Made by a program: the position numbers and the translations under genes. Under the pieces are notes generated by a model. The model did not search any database, was not told the origin of the DNA, and was given only the letters and a program-made list of their open reading frames with translations. Source: Serilophus lunatus (taxonomy: Eukaryota > Chordata > Aves > Passeriformes > Eurylaimidae). From it: DNA of 64,000 nucleotides. Positions 26,501 to 41,500 of this stretch are shown here, in pieces; position 1 is the stretch's first letter, and each line of letters opens with the position of its first letter. The stretch spans positions 157,231 through 221,230 of the forward strand of contig VXBA01005866.1 in the NCBI GenBank assembly GCA_013399895.1, read 5' to 3'.

Positions 26501-29500
26501 TGTCATTGGTTGGAAAAGATACATAGGATTGCCTGAAGCCTTAGAAACAGTTGATCCAATGAGTTTAGCCAGACTCACTTTTCACGTGACTTTCAGAATA
26601 ATAAAATGATAACTCTGTGAGAAGATCCTTTATGTTCCTAATGTTCCACGAAAATTTGCAGCATTAAACTTCAAGACCCTAGTCAAGGAGTTTTAGAATT
26701 TAGAGTCCTTTCTTAAATGAAATATACCTACTCACCCTTTAAATATGTTAATTACAACATGCTGTCACGTAGACTGGGACACATCATTTGGATTTTCTTG
26801 TGATAAGATCACCATCAGTCAGGCATCCCCCAAAAAGAAGCTGTTTTAGGTTAAATTTATCTGGTGAAGAGGTCTGTGCAGAACTTAAACCCTACATTAA
26901 GGATCTAAATTCTAAATCCAGAACATAATAGTTCCTCAAAAAAGTGGCTTGACTTGAAGGAACTATTCATGTGCTCATATTTTTCATGAACATATGTATT
27001 TTGCAGTGCTGATCTTTCAGCAGGGCTTAATTTATTTCTGTACAATTGGCAAGGATTTTTCAGATTAATAAGTCGCCTTCTTAGAAAAAGGATTAATTAA
27101 GATAAATACCCCTCTGTAATATAGAATATCATTATAGAGAAGGCATTGTCTAGAGCCCATTTTTATATTAACTATGAAAATGCAAGTACCTGATTAATAA
27201 GTGATTGACTGATTGATTGATTTATGGCAGTGGGCGTCCCCAAGCTTCAGTGTGACTGATGACAGAGGATTTTCACCAACCCACGACTCTGGGTCATGGC
27301 ACGCTCAGCATACTCTCTCCCAGAGCCAAGAAACCAGAATCTTTTCCCCAACCCAGGTATTCTGGCTGTCAGCTGACCAGTCTTGAATTGTTAATGTTTA
27401 CTGCATACTGAGATTTGTACTCTACAGGAGACATCAAAATGAAAAAAAAGCCTTGCTGGAGGATATTTTTTTAAGTTACACAGTTTAATTCACTGAACCC
27501 TGTAGCATCTCACTTCATTTAAGAGAGTACTCCTGTTCATTTCAGCCACATGAAGGAGGTATGCTGAGTTTTGCCTTCTCTCTGGGGACAACATATACCA
27601 GCAAGCAGGATAAACGTATTACATTCAGTTCCCTGACAATCTTTCTAGCATTTCTGTGACCTCTTTTTTGATTGTCTGAACCTTTCAAACAGAAAAGCAG
27701 CTACTGATAAGCACTGTATTGCAATAGCAGGCTAAATATATCAAGCACATTACTTTGTTTTCTGTAGAAAAGGTATCTCTTAAGAAAGAAGAAATAGCTA
27801 CATATTTCAATAAGGGGAACCCAGATAAACATAGCGTATCTGTAGACACAGATAAACTGTAGCATATCTATTAAAAATCAATATGTTCAGGAGTCACTTA
27901 AATTTTTAAAATGCTAATTTTAAAAATCTCTGTTAACAGGGACAACAAAGATTTCCTTTAGACAGAATTATAGTTGATGAAAATTAGCAGGACTGAGCAT
28001 TTCTTTTTGCTAGAGGAAGTCTTTCCTTTGAGGTACTAAAATTCCATTTCCTTAACCAAGTGTATTCTTTTTTTTCCTCCTGATTTTTTTTTCATAATAA
28101 AATATTACTTTGTGGCATTATTGAAAAAGCAAAGTACCTTCTACGTATACATAACATCCAAGTAAATCCATGAAGAGACCTTTATGTATATATAGGTGTG
28201 TGTGTATTATTTATATATATATATGTATTATATGTATGTATGTATTATTGTTATATATATACACAGACATATGTATGATCTCCATATGTATATGTCTCTC
28301 TCTATATATATATATGTCTGTGTACTATTTCTGATAAAATATTTAGAGAAAATTGAAGTTTACATGGTTTTAGTGGCCACTCAGGACATAGTAGTTATGC
28401 TACTTCTTTCAGTTTTGGTTTTTCACAGTGAGCTTGCCTGGAAGAGCAATATCTCAGAGAATATCTCATTTAAGTACTCTAGAAATAAATATCTTTCAAA
28501 GTTAGGGTAAATCCATCTTTCGCTAACAGGAATACGATACTTGAAACATCCAGCATTTCATTATCTGATACATGACACTAATTTCTTTTGTTAACTAGGA
28601 ATTAAGCAAATTCCTAAATTGATGTTAAATAACGGAAATGTACACATTTTCTATGGAATTAATATATTCAAGCCTTTTTAAAGCATCATCTGAATAATTT
28701 TAGAAGATAGAAATTCTATAAGTAATATAGCCAAAAAATTATAGTGTTCAAATGCATACTTTCTTGTTTTCTTTCTTAAGAATGTGTTATTCACCTTTAA
28801 TTGAACATTTCAAGTGTGGCTTTTTATCAAATGGCAATTTTGTGACATACTGAATCATGAAATCATCACTGGTTTCAGTAGTGGAGAAAAAGTTGGCATT
28901 ACTTTTTGGGGGGTATGTGTGCACACTGAATTATTCTTATTTCTACATTTTATGCTGTATAGTAGTTTTCAGTTTTGTGTAAGATATGTTTGCCTCTCAC
29001 AATGCACACACAAATGCAAAGTACTTCTCCATTAAACCAAAGGTGTATTTTGTGTTCTGCAGGAAGTAATGGGTAGTAATTGCAGACAGAAAACCTCTTC
29101 AGTGAGGAGTGATGCAATAATCTGGAATTTTGGTTTTTGTTTTACCTCGATCCTATCTTTTTCGATGTAATTAGAACTATGCAGCATCATTGTCTCTATG
29201 ACCTTACCTCTAACTTACTTCCTCTTTTGATTGCATGAGCTGTCCAAGGGATTGTTTTTTTAAAAACCATTCATAACTTTGTAAAGTAAAGGTTAACATT
29301 TGTGGCTTTTCAATTGCAAATTGCCTGCTTAAGTAACCCCTATTTGTCTATGCAACAGGAATGTACATTTCATGAGCAAAATCATGAAGCCTAAAGAGGA
29401 AACTGTGCAAATAAATTTAGCTGAGATATACAGGTAAACTCTTTGGCATATGCAGAAGTATTCTGGAATATTCACACTTGGTAAAACTGGTGTATAAACC

Positions 29501-32500
29501 ATTCTTGAATTTTTTAAAAGAGAGAGAGAAATTCTCATCATTTGGCATAACACAAACATATTAAGTGTTTTCAGCTAGCTATGCTATCATTCAGAATCAT
29601 TTTCCTACTTTTTTAAGAGGAACAATTTAGAAAAAAAAAAGACCAAAATACTACAAAATGCTAAGTCAAATTGAATGTTGTTTTGATTTTATTTTAATGT
29701 CAATAATTTTCATTTCACTTATGCTGTCAAGTAGAACATGTTCTGATTTTCTTAGCTTATCCATCTTATCAAGTAATATTTTTTGTAGTTCCTTCTAGCT
29801 TTCAGTTTATTAACAGTAGCAGACAATACTAGAAAAATAGAAGATTGACATTATGTGATTACTTTTTTTTTAAAATGTATTTTGCATTGTCTAAAGAGAG
29901 TAGAAAATCTTTTGCAATCTTAGCTATATCACACTAACAACACATGGAGGAGTATTAAAATGTGTTTCTACATGAACTCTTAGAGGGAGATGTTCTTAAA
30001 TTTTTTATCCTTCTGTATTCCATCATTTACTGTATATAAATAATTTATTTTAATAACTTTGCATTTTATATAGTTAAATTCTTTGTGATGGTCTCAACAA
30101 GGATTTATTTGCTATGCAATATCTCTTAACAACCCTTTTGTTATGCTTCAGCATTTATATGTTTCTTTCTGAAACATGTTCTATTTTGATATTTAAAATA
30201 CTAGCAGTAAACTAAGATAGTCTGGACTGAACTAAAGATTCAATAGTGATTATAGTATTTTCATGAAAACAGCTCTGTGTAGCTGAAACCAGACCTGCCC
30301 TTACTTGTACTGTTTTGGTGCAGGCTTTTTTACTGAATGGCGTTAAAAAAAAATCATGTGTGATGACTAAGCACAATTAAAGCCAAACTAATGCCTTTTT
30401 TTTGCAAATATTTGTATGTTTGTTGGACAATGTTTCTGTATGTTTGCTGATAAATATGTATATGTACATACCTGTACATTTATACACAGCTGGGGGTGTG
30501 TGGATGTAAAGCTTAATCACAACACAGTGTAGACAGAAGATGCTGCCTTTAAGTATGATGTCTAAATTACCTATAGGTAGGATATTATGAAAAAGTTTTT
30601 CATCCAGAGGGTGGTTGGGCACTGGAACAGGCTTCCCAGGGAAGTGGTGACAGCACCAAACCTGACAGAGTTCAAGAGGCGTTTGGACAATGCTCTCAAG
30701 CGTGTGGTGTGACTCTTGGGGATGGTCCTGTTCAGGGCCAGGAGTTGGACTTGATGATCCCTATGGATCTGTTCCAACTCAGGAGATTCTATGACTGTAT
30801 AATTCCACACCTAAACAAAGACAGCTTGAGAATGTGTAAAGGAATAAACCTTAATGATTTGAGTTATGAGCTTAGAAAGTATCTACAGCTATGCTTGACT
30901 GTTGCTTTTCCCTTGAGGGCTTTAAAGACATGATAGTACTTCCCTTTAGCATTTAGCATTGTAGCAAGCATTAATTCAGCAACCAAATTTAGCAGTAATT
31001 CTTCTAGGTAATCAGCAAGGAGTGCATGGAAGCTGGCAGCATTCTAATCCAAAATCCACTAGACTTAAGAGACACTAAACGAATAAGAATCAAAGTTTGT
31101 CCAGACGGTTCTCTAGGATGAGCCATACATGTGTGATGCTAAAGCATCCTCAGCCTTGATACTGAGTCTCATGATAGGCTCTAGCTGACTTACGATGAAA
31201 TGATGAGGTATTGCTCACTCGAAAACTCAAGCCCATTTTAAGGTTACTAAGTACAGACTTAGAAAAGAGAAATTTAATCTCCTATTTGTGTAAAGTCTGT
31301 CTCTAAATACTCCACCCTTTGAACTTCTCTGAAGAAAATATAAAATTCAACCCAGCAGTCAGTATCTCTAACTTAAAGCCCTCTTTCTGAAGGGAATTGT
31401 ATAAGTTTTGAAGATTTGAAACATCCTTAGGGTAGAGCTATGAGTAGGCATCCAGAATTTAGACAGTTATGCATCAGGGGAAGGTCACATTTACAGATTT
31501 TCTTTCAAAATTATGGTCCCTCAGAATAAGATTAGATTTTAATACTTGAATACAAAATAGAGACCTAAGAAAATTAACTGTGTGTCTTTTGGGACTGGGA
31601 ACATTTTTAATCTACTTAAATAATGTATTAGGTATTTTAAAACAAATGCAAACAGAAATTAATGGCAGAGTTTATCTGGATTCATATTCACAATACTGAA
31701 AAGAATCCAAAAGTCTTTCTAAAGACTTTCAGAAGTGTTTTAAAGACACATGCTTTTAATTTATGTCAATATTTTTCTTTAAAAATCATTCAAGGAACAT
31801 GATTTCTACAATTCCAAACAAAATATCATATTTAATTAACTTGTATGCTTGATCTTTGCATATATTGGTTCAGATCCAGTTAAAAGTAGATGGGTAGTAA
31901 AGAGTATGGGTGAGGAACTCAGTTTCTCTCAGCAGACTTGAACAGGTATGTTGGATGGCATTGGATGGCTGCTTACAGTTTTGTAAATGAATCAGATTAA
32001 TGGAACTTCTGGTTGGAGTAATAGGATGCACACTGAGCACAGAGGGTAGTGCAATCAATTAATAAGGGAATTCACAGCATATTTCCGTTTCAGATGTAAG
32101 TAGTCTAGCTGTGATGATCTGATGCATAATTTTGGGTTCTATAAGGAAGTTAAAACTGTTTGTTTAATGTGGACAGTATATATAAATTCAGTCAAAGGTC
32201 AATGAAATATTAAGGTGCTGCAACAATATCCTACTTTTGGTTCTTTGATGTTCTACATGATCTAATAATGGGCAGGGAAAAAAATGCTGAGAAGTCCTTT
32301 TCATTTCCTCCCTCTTCACTTCCTAAAACTGCTAACAGAATTCAAAAATGACCTGAATATGTCTGCCATTTCATTCTTTAAGAAAGAAACCTTATATTTT
32401 GAAAGGAGTCTCTTTTGTAGTATGCATGCTTTGTTCTGAGTTCTTTTACTTCCTTTCCTAGTTTGTCTTGATGAAAGAATAGCTGCTTCTTGCTGCAAAA

Positions 32501-35500
32501 AGTAGAAAAGAGAACTTTCAATGGCAGTTCCTGAATTGGTTTTATTACTTTTAATTTGATGAAGCGCTTCTAGAGAAAGTTGCGGATACTCTAAATTGAG
32601 AGTTGTAGGCTTTGGTCCAATATTGTGTTCCTGTTTGAGATAACAATACTAAAGCTCTTAGTGAATCAAAAACTCTCAAAAGTGTATCAATAAAAAGTAA
32701 TGTGTATTTCTCATTATTAAATATGTCTGTGTATGTTGGTAAACTACATGTTCAAAACAGGATTTCCTTAAAATTCGTACAGCTTAGAGATAATCACTCA
32801 GATCTCTAACTCTCTAGTTTAAATGTATTTATGCATAAACTTTTGACCTAAAACCAAGGCCAGCATGAGAAAAACTAGTGATTTTTCCAAAAGGGCACTG
32901 ACTTCTTGTTTGTCATGCAGCTCCGCATTTGAATAAAATGATCTCTCGTTTTTTGGCTTCAATGCCCCTCTTTGGGAAGCACAAAGTCCTAATGGTTCTT
33001 GATCATGGTCAGTGTCATCGGTCCTACCATGTTCTTCATCATAAGAGACAATAATGCAAAGTTTATTCTGACAATGATTCTTTTTCATGTTTAGTATTCA
33101 CATATATAATAGAAGAGTTGTATTAGGTTGATTCTATGTTTTAATGCATGAAAAGTAAGAGATGTTGAATACCTTCTAGTCTTTGCAGGGAGAATGGTAG
33201 TCTTAAAAAATTGACCTTGAACATTAAGTAGTATTTGCCTTACTCCTGAAATTCTGTGACCAAGAGCCAGAGTTTACATTTCTACATTATAAACCTATTA
33301 AGATAGGTGAAATTATGCTACTGGAATTGAAATGACAATACAAATTAAAAATTATTGTAAACACTTCCTTGCAGGCAAAGGGTTTTTTTACATACAAGAC
33401 ACAAGCAACAAATAGTTATTTTGTGATTCTAGCAATTTAAATTATAGTTGATATACCTTATGCAGGAGAAAATAGAACAGAAATTCTAGATGAAGGACCA
33501 AATACTGCCTTAATTTCCTCTAAACTATATTAAAACGATTTTGTTTCTGTGTAAGAGGCAAAGTGATGCTTTGAAAAATGAATTTATTTTATTTTATTGC
33601 AGTGCTTTGAGAGTTTTATTATTTAGCTGCAAATAACCTCAGCAAAATGAATAATGAACTCTGCCATATTCTGAAGTCTTGTCCTTCATGCTTTGCCTCA
33701 CATACAATTCCCTTCTCTTATAGCTATTTTATTCATCAGATTAGTTCTTGTCATCTTTGCAATTTGCACAACAGGAAATCAATAATTAATTATGGATAGG
33801 TAAAGCAATGCCTCACTGATAGCCTAAAAAAAACAGGGATAGTTACCTAGCTGTTTCTCACTTGAATAGATTTGGCAAGTAATTAGCATTATCTGTCCTT
33901 TATTGTTTGTACCTTCATAGCTAAAATCAAGGGTTGAGATGTAAAATTATGGTACAAGATCTGTGATTAGAAGGTGATAACAATGCCCACAAAAAAGCAT
34001 TTGACAAAGAGAAAACTGGCCAAGGCCATCTGTGGTATTGTAAAAGAAAAAAATTGGGTGATACTCTCAGAAGAATATAGTTCCCCATGCACTGCAATGG
34101 CAAGAGAAAATACTGTAGATTATTTTGAGGTAGAACACTGACAGTAGGAGAATCTGAAAGCAGAGATGGAGGCTGGGAAGTACATGTCTCATTTAAAAAA
34201 AAAATATTTCAACCACCAATTCTGAAAATGTCACTTCAAAGAACCTACAGAAAACTTAATAATCCTCAGCCACTGCCAGACAGTTTTGCTATGGTTAATG
34301 ACTGTCTGCCTAGGAGCCCTTTAAGCTTCATGCTGCCCTAAATACGTATTTCAATATGTATTTGTCTATCAGCATCTTAAGCAATTGAACTTCTGCTGTG
34401 TCTGAGATGTAAAAATGGTCACTTATAAGTAAAAGTCGTTTGTACATTGAAATTCAGAGTAGAAAGAAGAGAATTGCTGAGGTCAAGCCCTCTGCACACA
34501 AAAAGAGACCTGAAGCACTGTATGTGTATCACACAGCTCCACCAGCTGGGGAATAACAAGGCAGCCCCCAGGAACAGGCAATAGGGCACAAGCTGAGGGC
34601 CCCTGGGAGAGGTGGCTGCTGCAGTGGCAGCTCTGCCACCTGCCTGGCTTAGTCCTTCACAGCCTGGGTCTGCCACCGTGACTCTTTGCCTTGGCTCAAG
34701 CGATGGCACATTTTCCATGGTGCTCTCAGCAGGTTCTCAGTCCTCTCCCTTCAGGTGTTTGTGCAAGGGAGGAGTGAGTGACCTTCCAGCTTACCTAGCA
34801 GCAAGTGTCAAACTCCCAGCATAACCTTTAACCAGTTAACCAGTTAACATCTGGCTTCAGCATCATAGTGAGAAGGCATGGGAAAAAAACTGTGTTTTAA
34901 TTTAACTACTTTAGATTAGTCATGCTGTGAGCAACTCTTTTCTCAAAATCATTGTAATATTTTTAAGTCCTCCAAACTTAATGAATTTCTTTGGTCTAAG
35001 TAATTTAAGATGTGGAAATCAGACTATAAGCACAAATACTAAAATCCTCAAATTAAGATGAGCGTCAGTGATTTGTGCCTTAACTTTGTTGATTTTGAGG
35101 GCCTAGTTCATAACTCTTTGGGAGAGGAGGGGAAACAGAACTGAAGTCAGCAGCCCTTTTGAAGCCACTAAAATTACAACAATGAAGGATTTAGCAATTT
35201 GCAAGAATGAAGGATTTAACCCAAACAGCATACACTGCTCCTCTCTTGAACAACTTATCTTGCCACTTTGGAAGCAAAAGATAAAATCCTAGGAGTTAAA
35301 ATGTCAGTATACTTCTTAGAATGGTAGCATAACTGATAGTAGTAAAATAACATTTGTTCATAACACATTGTAAAGCACATCGATGCCCAGGAATCCTTTT
35401 CTGGTTTTGAGTTTTCCTGGAAACAACACAAGCAAATTCAGAAAGATCAGTCCTTTCAGGAATCCTATTTACTGATAATAGGATTTAGCACTGTAAATTC

Positions 35501-38500
35501 AAAGAAAACAATGAAATAACACATCTGTTTTTAAATTAGATAGTTTATCTAAAACTATTTGGTTTGTATTTCAGGATTTTCTCGAGTTTTCGAAGCTGTA
35601 AGAATTTAGTTGAAACTCCTCTTCCAAAATAAACGTACTTCAATTAAAAAGGCAGCGGCAGTTTTAGAGAACAGCTGTCTCACCATCTCTCCTTCAGCAG
35701 CTGATATTTTCTTGTCACCTGCTTCGGTGGTGCACACTCACTATTCAGATGTGTTGGTGGGGGGTGGTTAGCCTCCACTGCTATGGGAGAGAAGAGGACA
35801 CAGGGAGAGAAGTCAGGCTCTGTTCTCTGTTAAGAATCACTGGGAGATGTATTTATTCTTCCTCTTGCATTAAAAGAAAATAATATGATTCCAGGTTTAA
35901 AGCCTAATGATAATTAAGAGTGGTTATTGGTGACATTTAAACCGCATTATTTCAAAAATCCCATTTAAGAGTTCCATGAGATACATATATGGATAACCTC
36001 AAACTTGTGACCATTTTACATTTCCCACTGCAGTCAATTCACACATGTAATTTTCATATGCCAATGTATGTAGATTTTTTGATCCAGTTCTAATTTCTGT
36101 TATGTCTTATTAGTGTCGTGACAACAAATTCCCAGTGAAGAATTGCCCAGACCTGTGTAAGTCTGATGAGCCTTGACTTAATTCACATCAGATTTATCTT
36201 TTACTCTAGACAGTGTCACACTGGTGCACACCAGTCAGGATGTTTCATTTAATCTGACAGCAGTGCTTTAGCTTGCAAAGGAAGCAATACCCACAACTCA
36301 GAGCATTGTCTGTCTGAGTTTCAAAGTGAACAGATCCTACATTACAAACTTACAAGCACTTTGCGTTGTTGCACCTACTTCTAAAACCATGGTGGGTCTA
36401 GTTGCTGATTCCAGCAAGAAGTGGCCTATCAAAACTTTACATTTATACATCTTATAACCCTTACAAGAAGCAGTTATTACTACAATTACTATTCTAGAAC
36501 CAGTAAAAAAGCTGGCTTACAGATAAGGAATTGGGATGACAAAGCAAGTCTTGTTCTGTGTGCTTCAAATCATCTGTAAAATATCTATTAAATCAAGTCA
36601 CAAGAGGATCAGACTTCAAGCAAGACATTGCATGTTTGGGCAGTTATAAACTCAAGGGAGGCAGGACACAACAATTTCTATAGTTTTTCAGGTTTTAGCT
36701 GTTTTGTTATTGGATTTGTTGCATCATTTTTATTCTTTCTATTTAGTAGGATTTATCTGTTTGCAAGAAGTTGCACTCTTTATTCCTGACACTCCTGTGT
36801 CCAGGAGTCAGGGCAGACTGTACCCTTCAGCATTGAAAAATACTGATATGCATGCAGACATCATACATTGTACAGTTTTTCTAGACCCGTGCTTTTCAAT
36901 TCAATGTCTTCTTAGCAGCTGATCAGCATAATCAGTCAGAGGTTAGGGCTTGTTATAATTTTTTTTTGCTCTGTGGCTGTTAGCTCGTGAGCTGATGTGA
37001 AGTTCCTTTCTGGGTGGATGCCATGAGGTCATCCAGGCTAGGCACTGCACCATCCCTGCCTCCACTACCCATTCCTTGGCCACCTCACTCCTCTTTCATC
37101 TGTGAATTCTTCAGGCAGGAGCTATGGTTCTCTGTCAGGTCAACATGGTGTCACTTCCCATCAGGGCTTAATTTAATTCAGTCCTCACAATGTTACCGTA
37201 CAGGTGAGAAAATGGTGTGTCTGATATCATCCACCTCTGCAAATATGACTTCAAATAAAAATCTCAGTTACCGGAGAGTTCTGAAAAGTTGAAATTCTTG
37301 CAAACATAATAGAAAACTGCTTCCCACTCCCCACCCACCCCCCACACACACATTTTAAACACAAAAAGAATACCAAGAAAAGAAAGAAAAAAAATTATAT
37401 TTTCATAAGGCACATGCAATAGGTGTTTGGCACAATAATACGATCAGAAACATGTCATTGCCAATCAAACTTATCATTTGGACTTTATCGAGTATAATTG
37501 AGGGATAATAGATATATTCATTATAGTCAAAATACAGACAAATGCCCAGTAGAAGATACCTTGGAAGAGATGATAAGGATGTATAATGGTATTTCTGTAC
37601 TCTGATGGTTCTCTATCCTGCATGTGCAGTTGCCACCTATTAATTATTACTGCTGGTTAACAAATGCACTCATTCTGGAACAGAATTGTATTGAATTTCT
37701 TTCCAGTTTGACAGATGCTTTTGTCTTGCTTTTCCTCTCCTAGATCACATTTGTGGCTGGTAAACTGGTTTCTTAAATTCAGTCTCACATATTTTGCTCT
37801 TGAGTTAGCTTTCTTCTCTTCAGGACACTGCTATCTACTGTACCTTTAAATACCCAAATCAATTTAATTAAATTTCATTACAGGCAGTAGACCTGAAACA
37901 AACTAATGAAAGCAGCCATCATGTCAGGTGGTATTTATCTTGCCATTAAATTGAAAATACCCCCTTTAGGCTCTTAAAAATTAGTTTCAATATTTAACAC
38001 TAATAGCTTTTGGAATTGTTGATGGGGATAGTTTTAATAAATTTGTTACAAACTATTTACCTTTACAAAGAAAGAAGCTTGTTCCTTGAGGCAGGAGAGA
38101 GCTAAAGATTGATGACTTAAAAGTATTAAAGTTTTGAAACACTGTGAGGTCTGAAAACTGCCCACAATCTGTTGAAAAGTACCATGAAAGTCAGCATACA
38201 ATGATAGCAGTATGCCTTGTTTAGTTAAAAACGATGCCAGGTCAACACAGTATTTGTGATAGGCTTTATTATTTGCCTCACTTGTTTTATTGAGCTAATT
38301 TGGCTTGCCAACATGAGACTTTGTAGCACAATTTATTTGAAGACCTTATTATAAGCACTACTGTCAGCAGAGAGAAAAATCAAAGTTTGCAGGGAAGAAA
38401 AAAAAGGAAAAACATCCTCTACCCAAAAGAGTCCTAGTGCCAGCACCCCAAATACAGCTCCCTTGCTACTGAGGCACCTTGCGATGCTGTTTCTGAGGAA

Positions 38501-41500
38501 GTAACATTGAAAAAGTACCTGTTGATATTCTGCAGAAAAAAAAATGGTGCTGTGTTCTATTCCTGTAGAATCCATGGGACACTACAGGTTTTGGGGATTT
38601 ATTTCATCCACTTCCCATCAGAACCAGGCTGCATGTACTAACAGAAACAATACAGATGGAATAGGCAAGAGGAAGGAAGGTTTAGGGAAAGATTCACGTC
38701 ACTTTTTTTGGAACTGCTTATCAGGGCTTTACTTGAGAGAAGCAAGGGTGTGAAAGGAGAGTACACCTGACCATGGATGTATCCAGATGCAAAAAAGTGG
38801 AAGCATTTTTTACCTTACACGATATGAGCATGGCTGATGTCTGCTCCTTTTGCAGGCAGAGGGTAATAAACAGTCTTCCTTTTCCTTTTATCCAATCTAA
38901 AGTCTGTCCTCTTACTTCCTCTTCTTCAGTCTGTTTAAAAGAAAATGAATGATCAGGAAACTACAACAGAGTTAATATATTATAGAAGGTCACTTATTCT
39001 GGTAAGGAATTCTGACCCTGAAGAAGGAGAAAGAGCGGAAACATTTTTCTTCAGCAGGATAAAGGCATGGGCTTCTCACATGTTTGCTCCTTCAATTTTA
39101 TAAGAAATCACCACACAAGTTATTATGAACCAGAGATACAAAAATCATGCCAAGCATGTTACTTGTATTCTTAATGCCTGAATAAGATTATTGGACTTAA
39201 GCTATTCATTATAACTATAGACATGAACTATTATGTCTTCTTTAAAAATACATGTATTTTATATATATGTACGTATTATATATGGAATGTGTGTATATAT
39301 ATATATATATGTAAATATATATATATATATATATATGTGTGTTTTTATATGGAAAAATTTCTAATAGTTTCTATTTTGAATTAAGAAGTTAGAGCTTTAT
39401 AGATGTTTTTCTTGCAGTCTCATGGATTTCCCTATAGCCTGGAGGATATGGCTTGTATAGAAACAGCTTTTTGGAGACTGGATATAGATTGGAAATAGAA
39501 AATTTTGGTTTAAGCAGGTGTCCTAAACATGAGTGATCTTTCAGTGGACAAATAGACACTACTGATTCTAGGGAAAGTCCTGACCGTATCATAAAAGTCA
39601 AGCCCAGATTTCACTTTTCCTTTTTGTTTCCCTTTGAAATTGCAACTGAGATACAAACATATTTGTACAAATGCATTACATGAAGAGTACACATGTACAG
39701 AACCCATAGTTAGGCGACACCTCTGTCTATCATAATTTCCTTACAGCATTTCCATATACAAGATTGTGACACTCTTGCTGAGTTCTCTTTCCTAAGAGTT
39801 TAGTGGAAAGGGGATTTTCAAGCCATTTTCTCTTGCAATTCTGAGAGCCAGGTGCCCATGGTTTCTGTGGTTGTAGCAAAGTCAAAGAGATGCCTTCAGT
39901 AAAGGCAGAGCATGGGAATGGGTTGGGATTCAGCTCTGGATGTCTGGAGTAGCTGAAGTACAGGGTGGTAAAATTCCTTACTACCCCACAAGTGAACTAT
40001 TATTCTGTAAGGAAGAGGAAAATTACAGCTGTTTTTTGGTAATAGTTTATTGTGTCTGTTTTTTATTCAGTGTTCATTGCAAAACTTTTGTTTAGTATCA
40101 TGCCAGGTGTTTGATTCAATTTCCATTGAGCCCAACAGAAAGTAGGCATTTTTAAAACTGTGTGGGATTGGGAAAACTCAGTGTTACTGGTTTATATTTA
40201 ACAATAAGCAGTGAGTTGCAATCTATCAATATTGAAGGCATTTGAAATGCTGACATTTAATAAGAAAACTAGCAAAAGTCAGTTTATTACTTTGTTTCTG
40301 TTTGGGTTTTTTTTTTAATACATCAACATTATCACAGTTTTAAGTAGAAGGAGTAGAATTTCAAATGCATTGATTCTTTTTCCCTCATGTGTGAAAAAAT
40401 GGGCAGTTAGTACAGCTAAATTAAATAGATGTCCAGTCTGGTAATCCTGCATCTTCCCTATCTACTTAATCGAAAACTTCCTTATAAAATGGAAATGATT
40501 TCAAGCCAGAATGCCATTTGCAATGTGAAAATAGAGGCATGGGAAAAAAAAACAAACAGAACTACTAAACAAATAGTCTAAAAAGTTGTTAAGAATTTGA
40601 GTTTTTTTGAAAATTGTTATTTTGTAGAACTTTCTACATTTTTTTTTCTTCTGCTGTCTCAGTACAGTCAGCGCACCGTATATGGCACCGTTAAGAATAT
40701 TTGCCACCCAGTAACAGGAGGAAGATAGTAGCCTTCTTGTGTATCCATAGTGAAAACACTAGAGGAAAATACTCTGTACTTAAAATGGGGAACTGTAGGT
40801 CTTTTCACTGACTGTTGTCCCAATGATTTGTTGCAGGATGGATGGTCACAGTATCACTTTGTAGCCTCATCTTCAACAATAGAAAGGGATCGGCAAAGAC
40901 CGTACTCTTCATCACGCACGCCCTCCATCTCTCCGGTGCGCATGTCTCCTAACAACCGCTCAGGTAAGAACAGACTTTCAGGTCCGAAGCAAAGACACGG
41001 ATCATTCATCACTGTCATTTTCCTTTGTTAAGCCACATCACTGACATCTGGATTTGTTAACTGTTGTGGAAGGGCACAAAGTATATTCTTTAGTCTTATC
41101 CAACTTACCTGTTCAAAACAGTTTTTGGTTTTTTGTGATTTTTTTTTTTTTAATTAGCACTTTGTAAAGTTGTACAGCAGAAAGAACATTCCATAACATT
41201 TTGTTATGAATTTTCATGAAGTATTTTCAGGATTACCTGACTAGATGTCAGGGTAATGTTGTCCATTAGTAGCATGAGGAAATTCTGTAACCCATTTAGC
41301 TAGTCATGAAAGTCACTAGGTTGTTGATGACCATTCTGCATACTTTTGTCAGCTTTTAGTCTGGATATGTGTGCATACACACACATATGTAAGTTTCACA
41401 AAAGATTGGCTGCAGTTCTTCATGAAACATTGATGGCGTATTTACCTAAGCATATCAATTCTATATGATCTGCACTGTGAATTAATGCAAATATCTGAAC

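Larger units (their letters stand above)
20889..40836 (+). other. CTNND2: CTNND2 intron, 19.9 kb, holding the candidate cassette exon
   Basis: The intron runs GTAAGG...TTGCAG. Contents: CR1 at 24165-24509, candidate cassette exon at 27231-27356, TA/TG-rich repeats at about 28190-28322, CR1 at 30577-30800, a small GC-richer patch at about 34540-34800, a C-rich/CA patch at about 37318-37352 and a TA repeat at about 39240-39350. The remainder is AT-rich with nothing I can support as a gene. Confidence 0.85.

Noticed and set aside
28196..28510. 104-codon ORF rich in Tyr, Ile, Val and Met
   Set aside because: Mostly translated TA/TG simple repeat.
30571..30933. Overlapping ORFs on both strands
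   Set aside because: Explained by the CR1 3' fragment at 30577-30800.
34419..34824. GC-richer patch with overlapping ORFs on both strands
   Set aside because: No splice context or recognisable domain; open frames on both strands point to composition rather than coding.
40750..41031. 93-codon ORF starting in the intron upstream of a CTNND2 exon
   Set aside because: Only 40837-40963 matches delta-catenin; the remainder reads through the acceptor and donor by chance.
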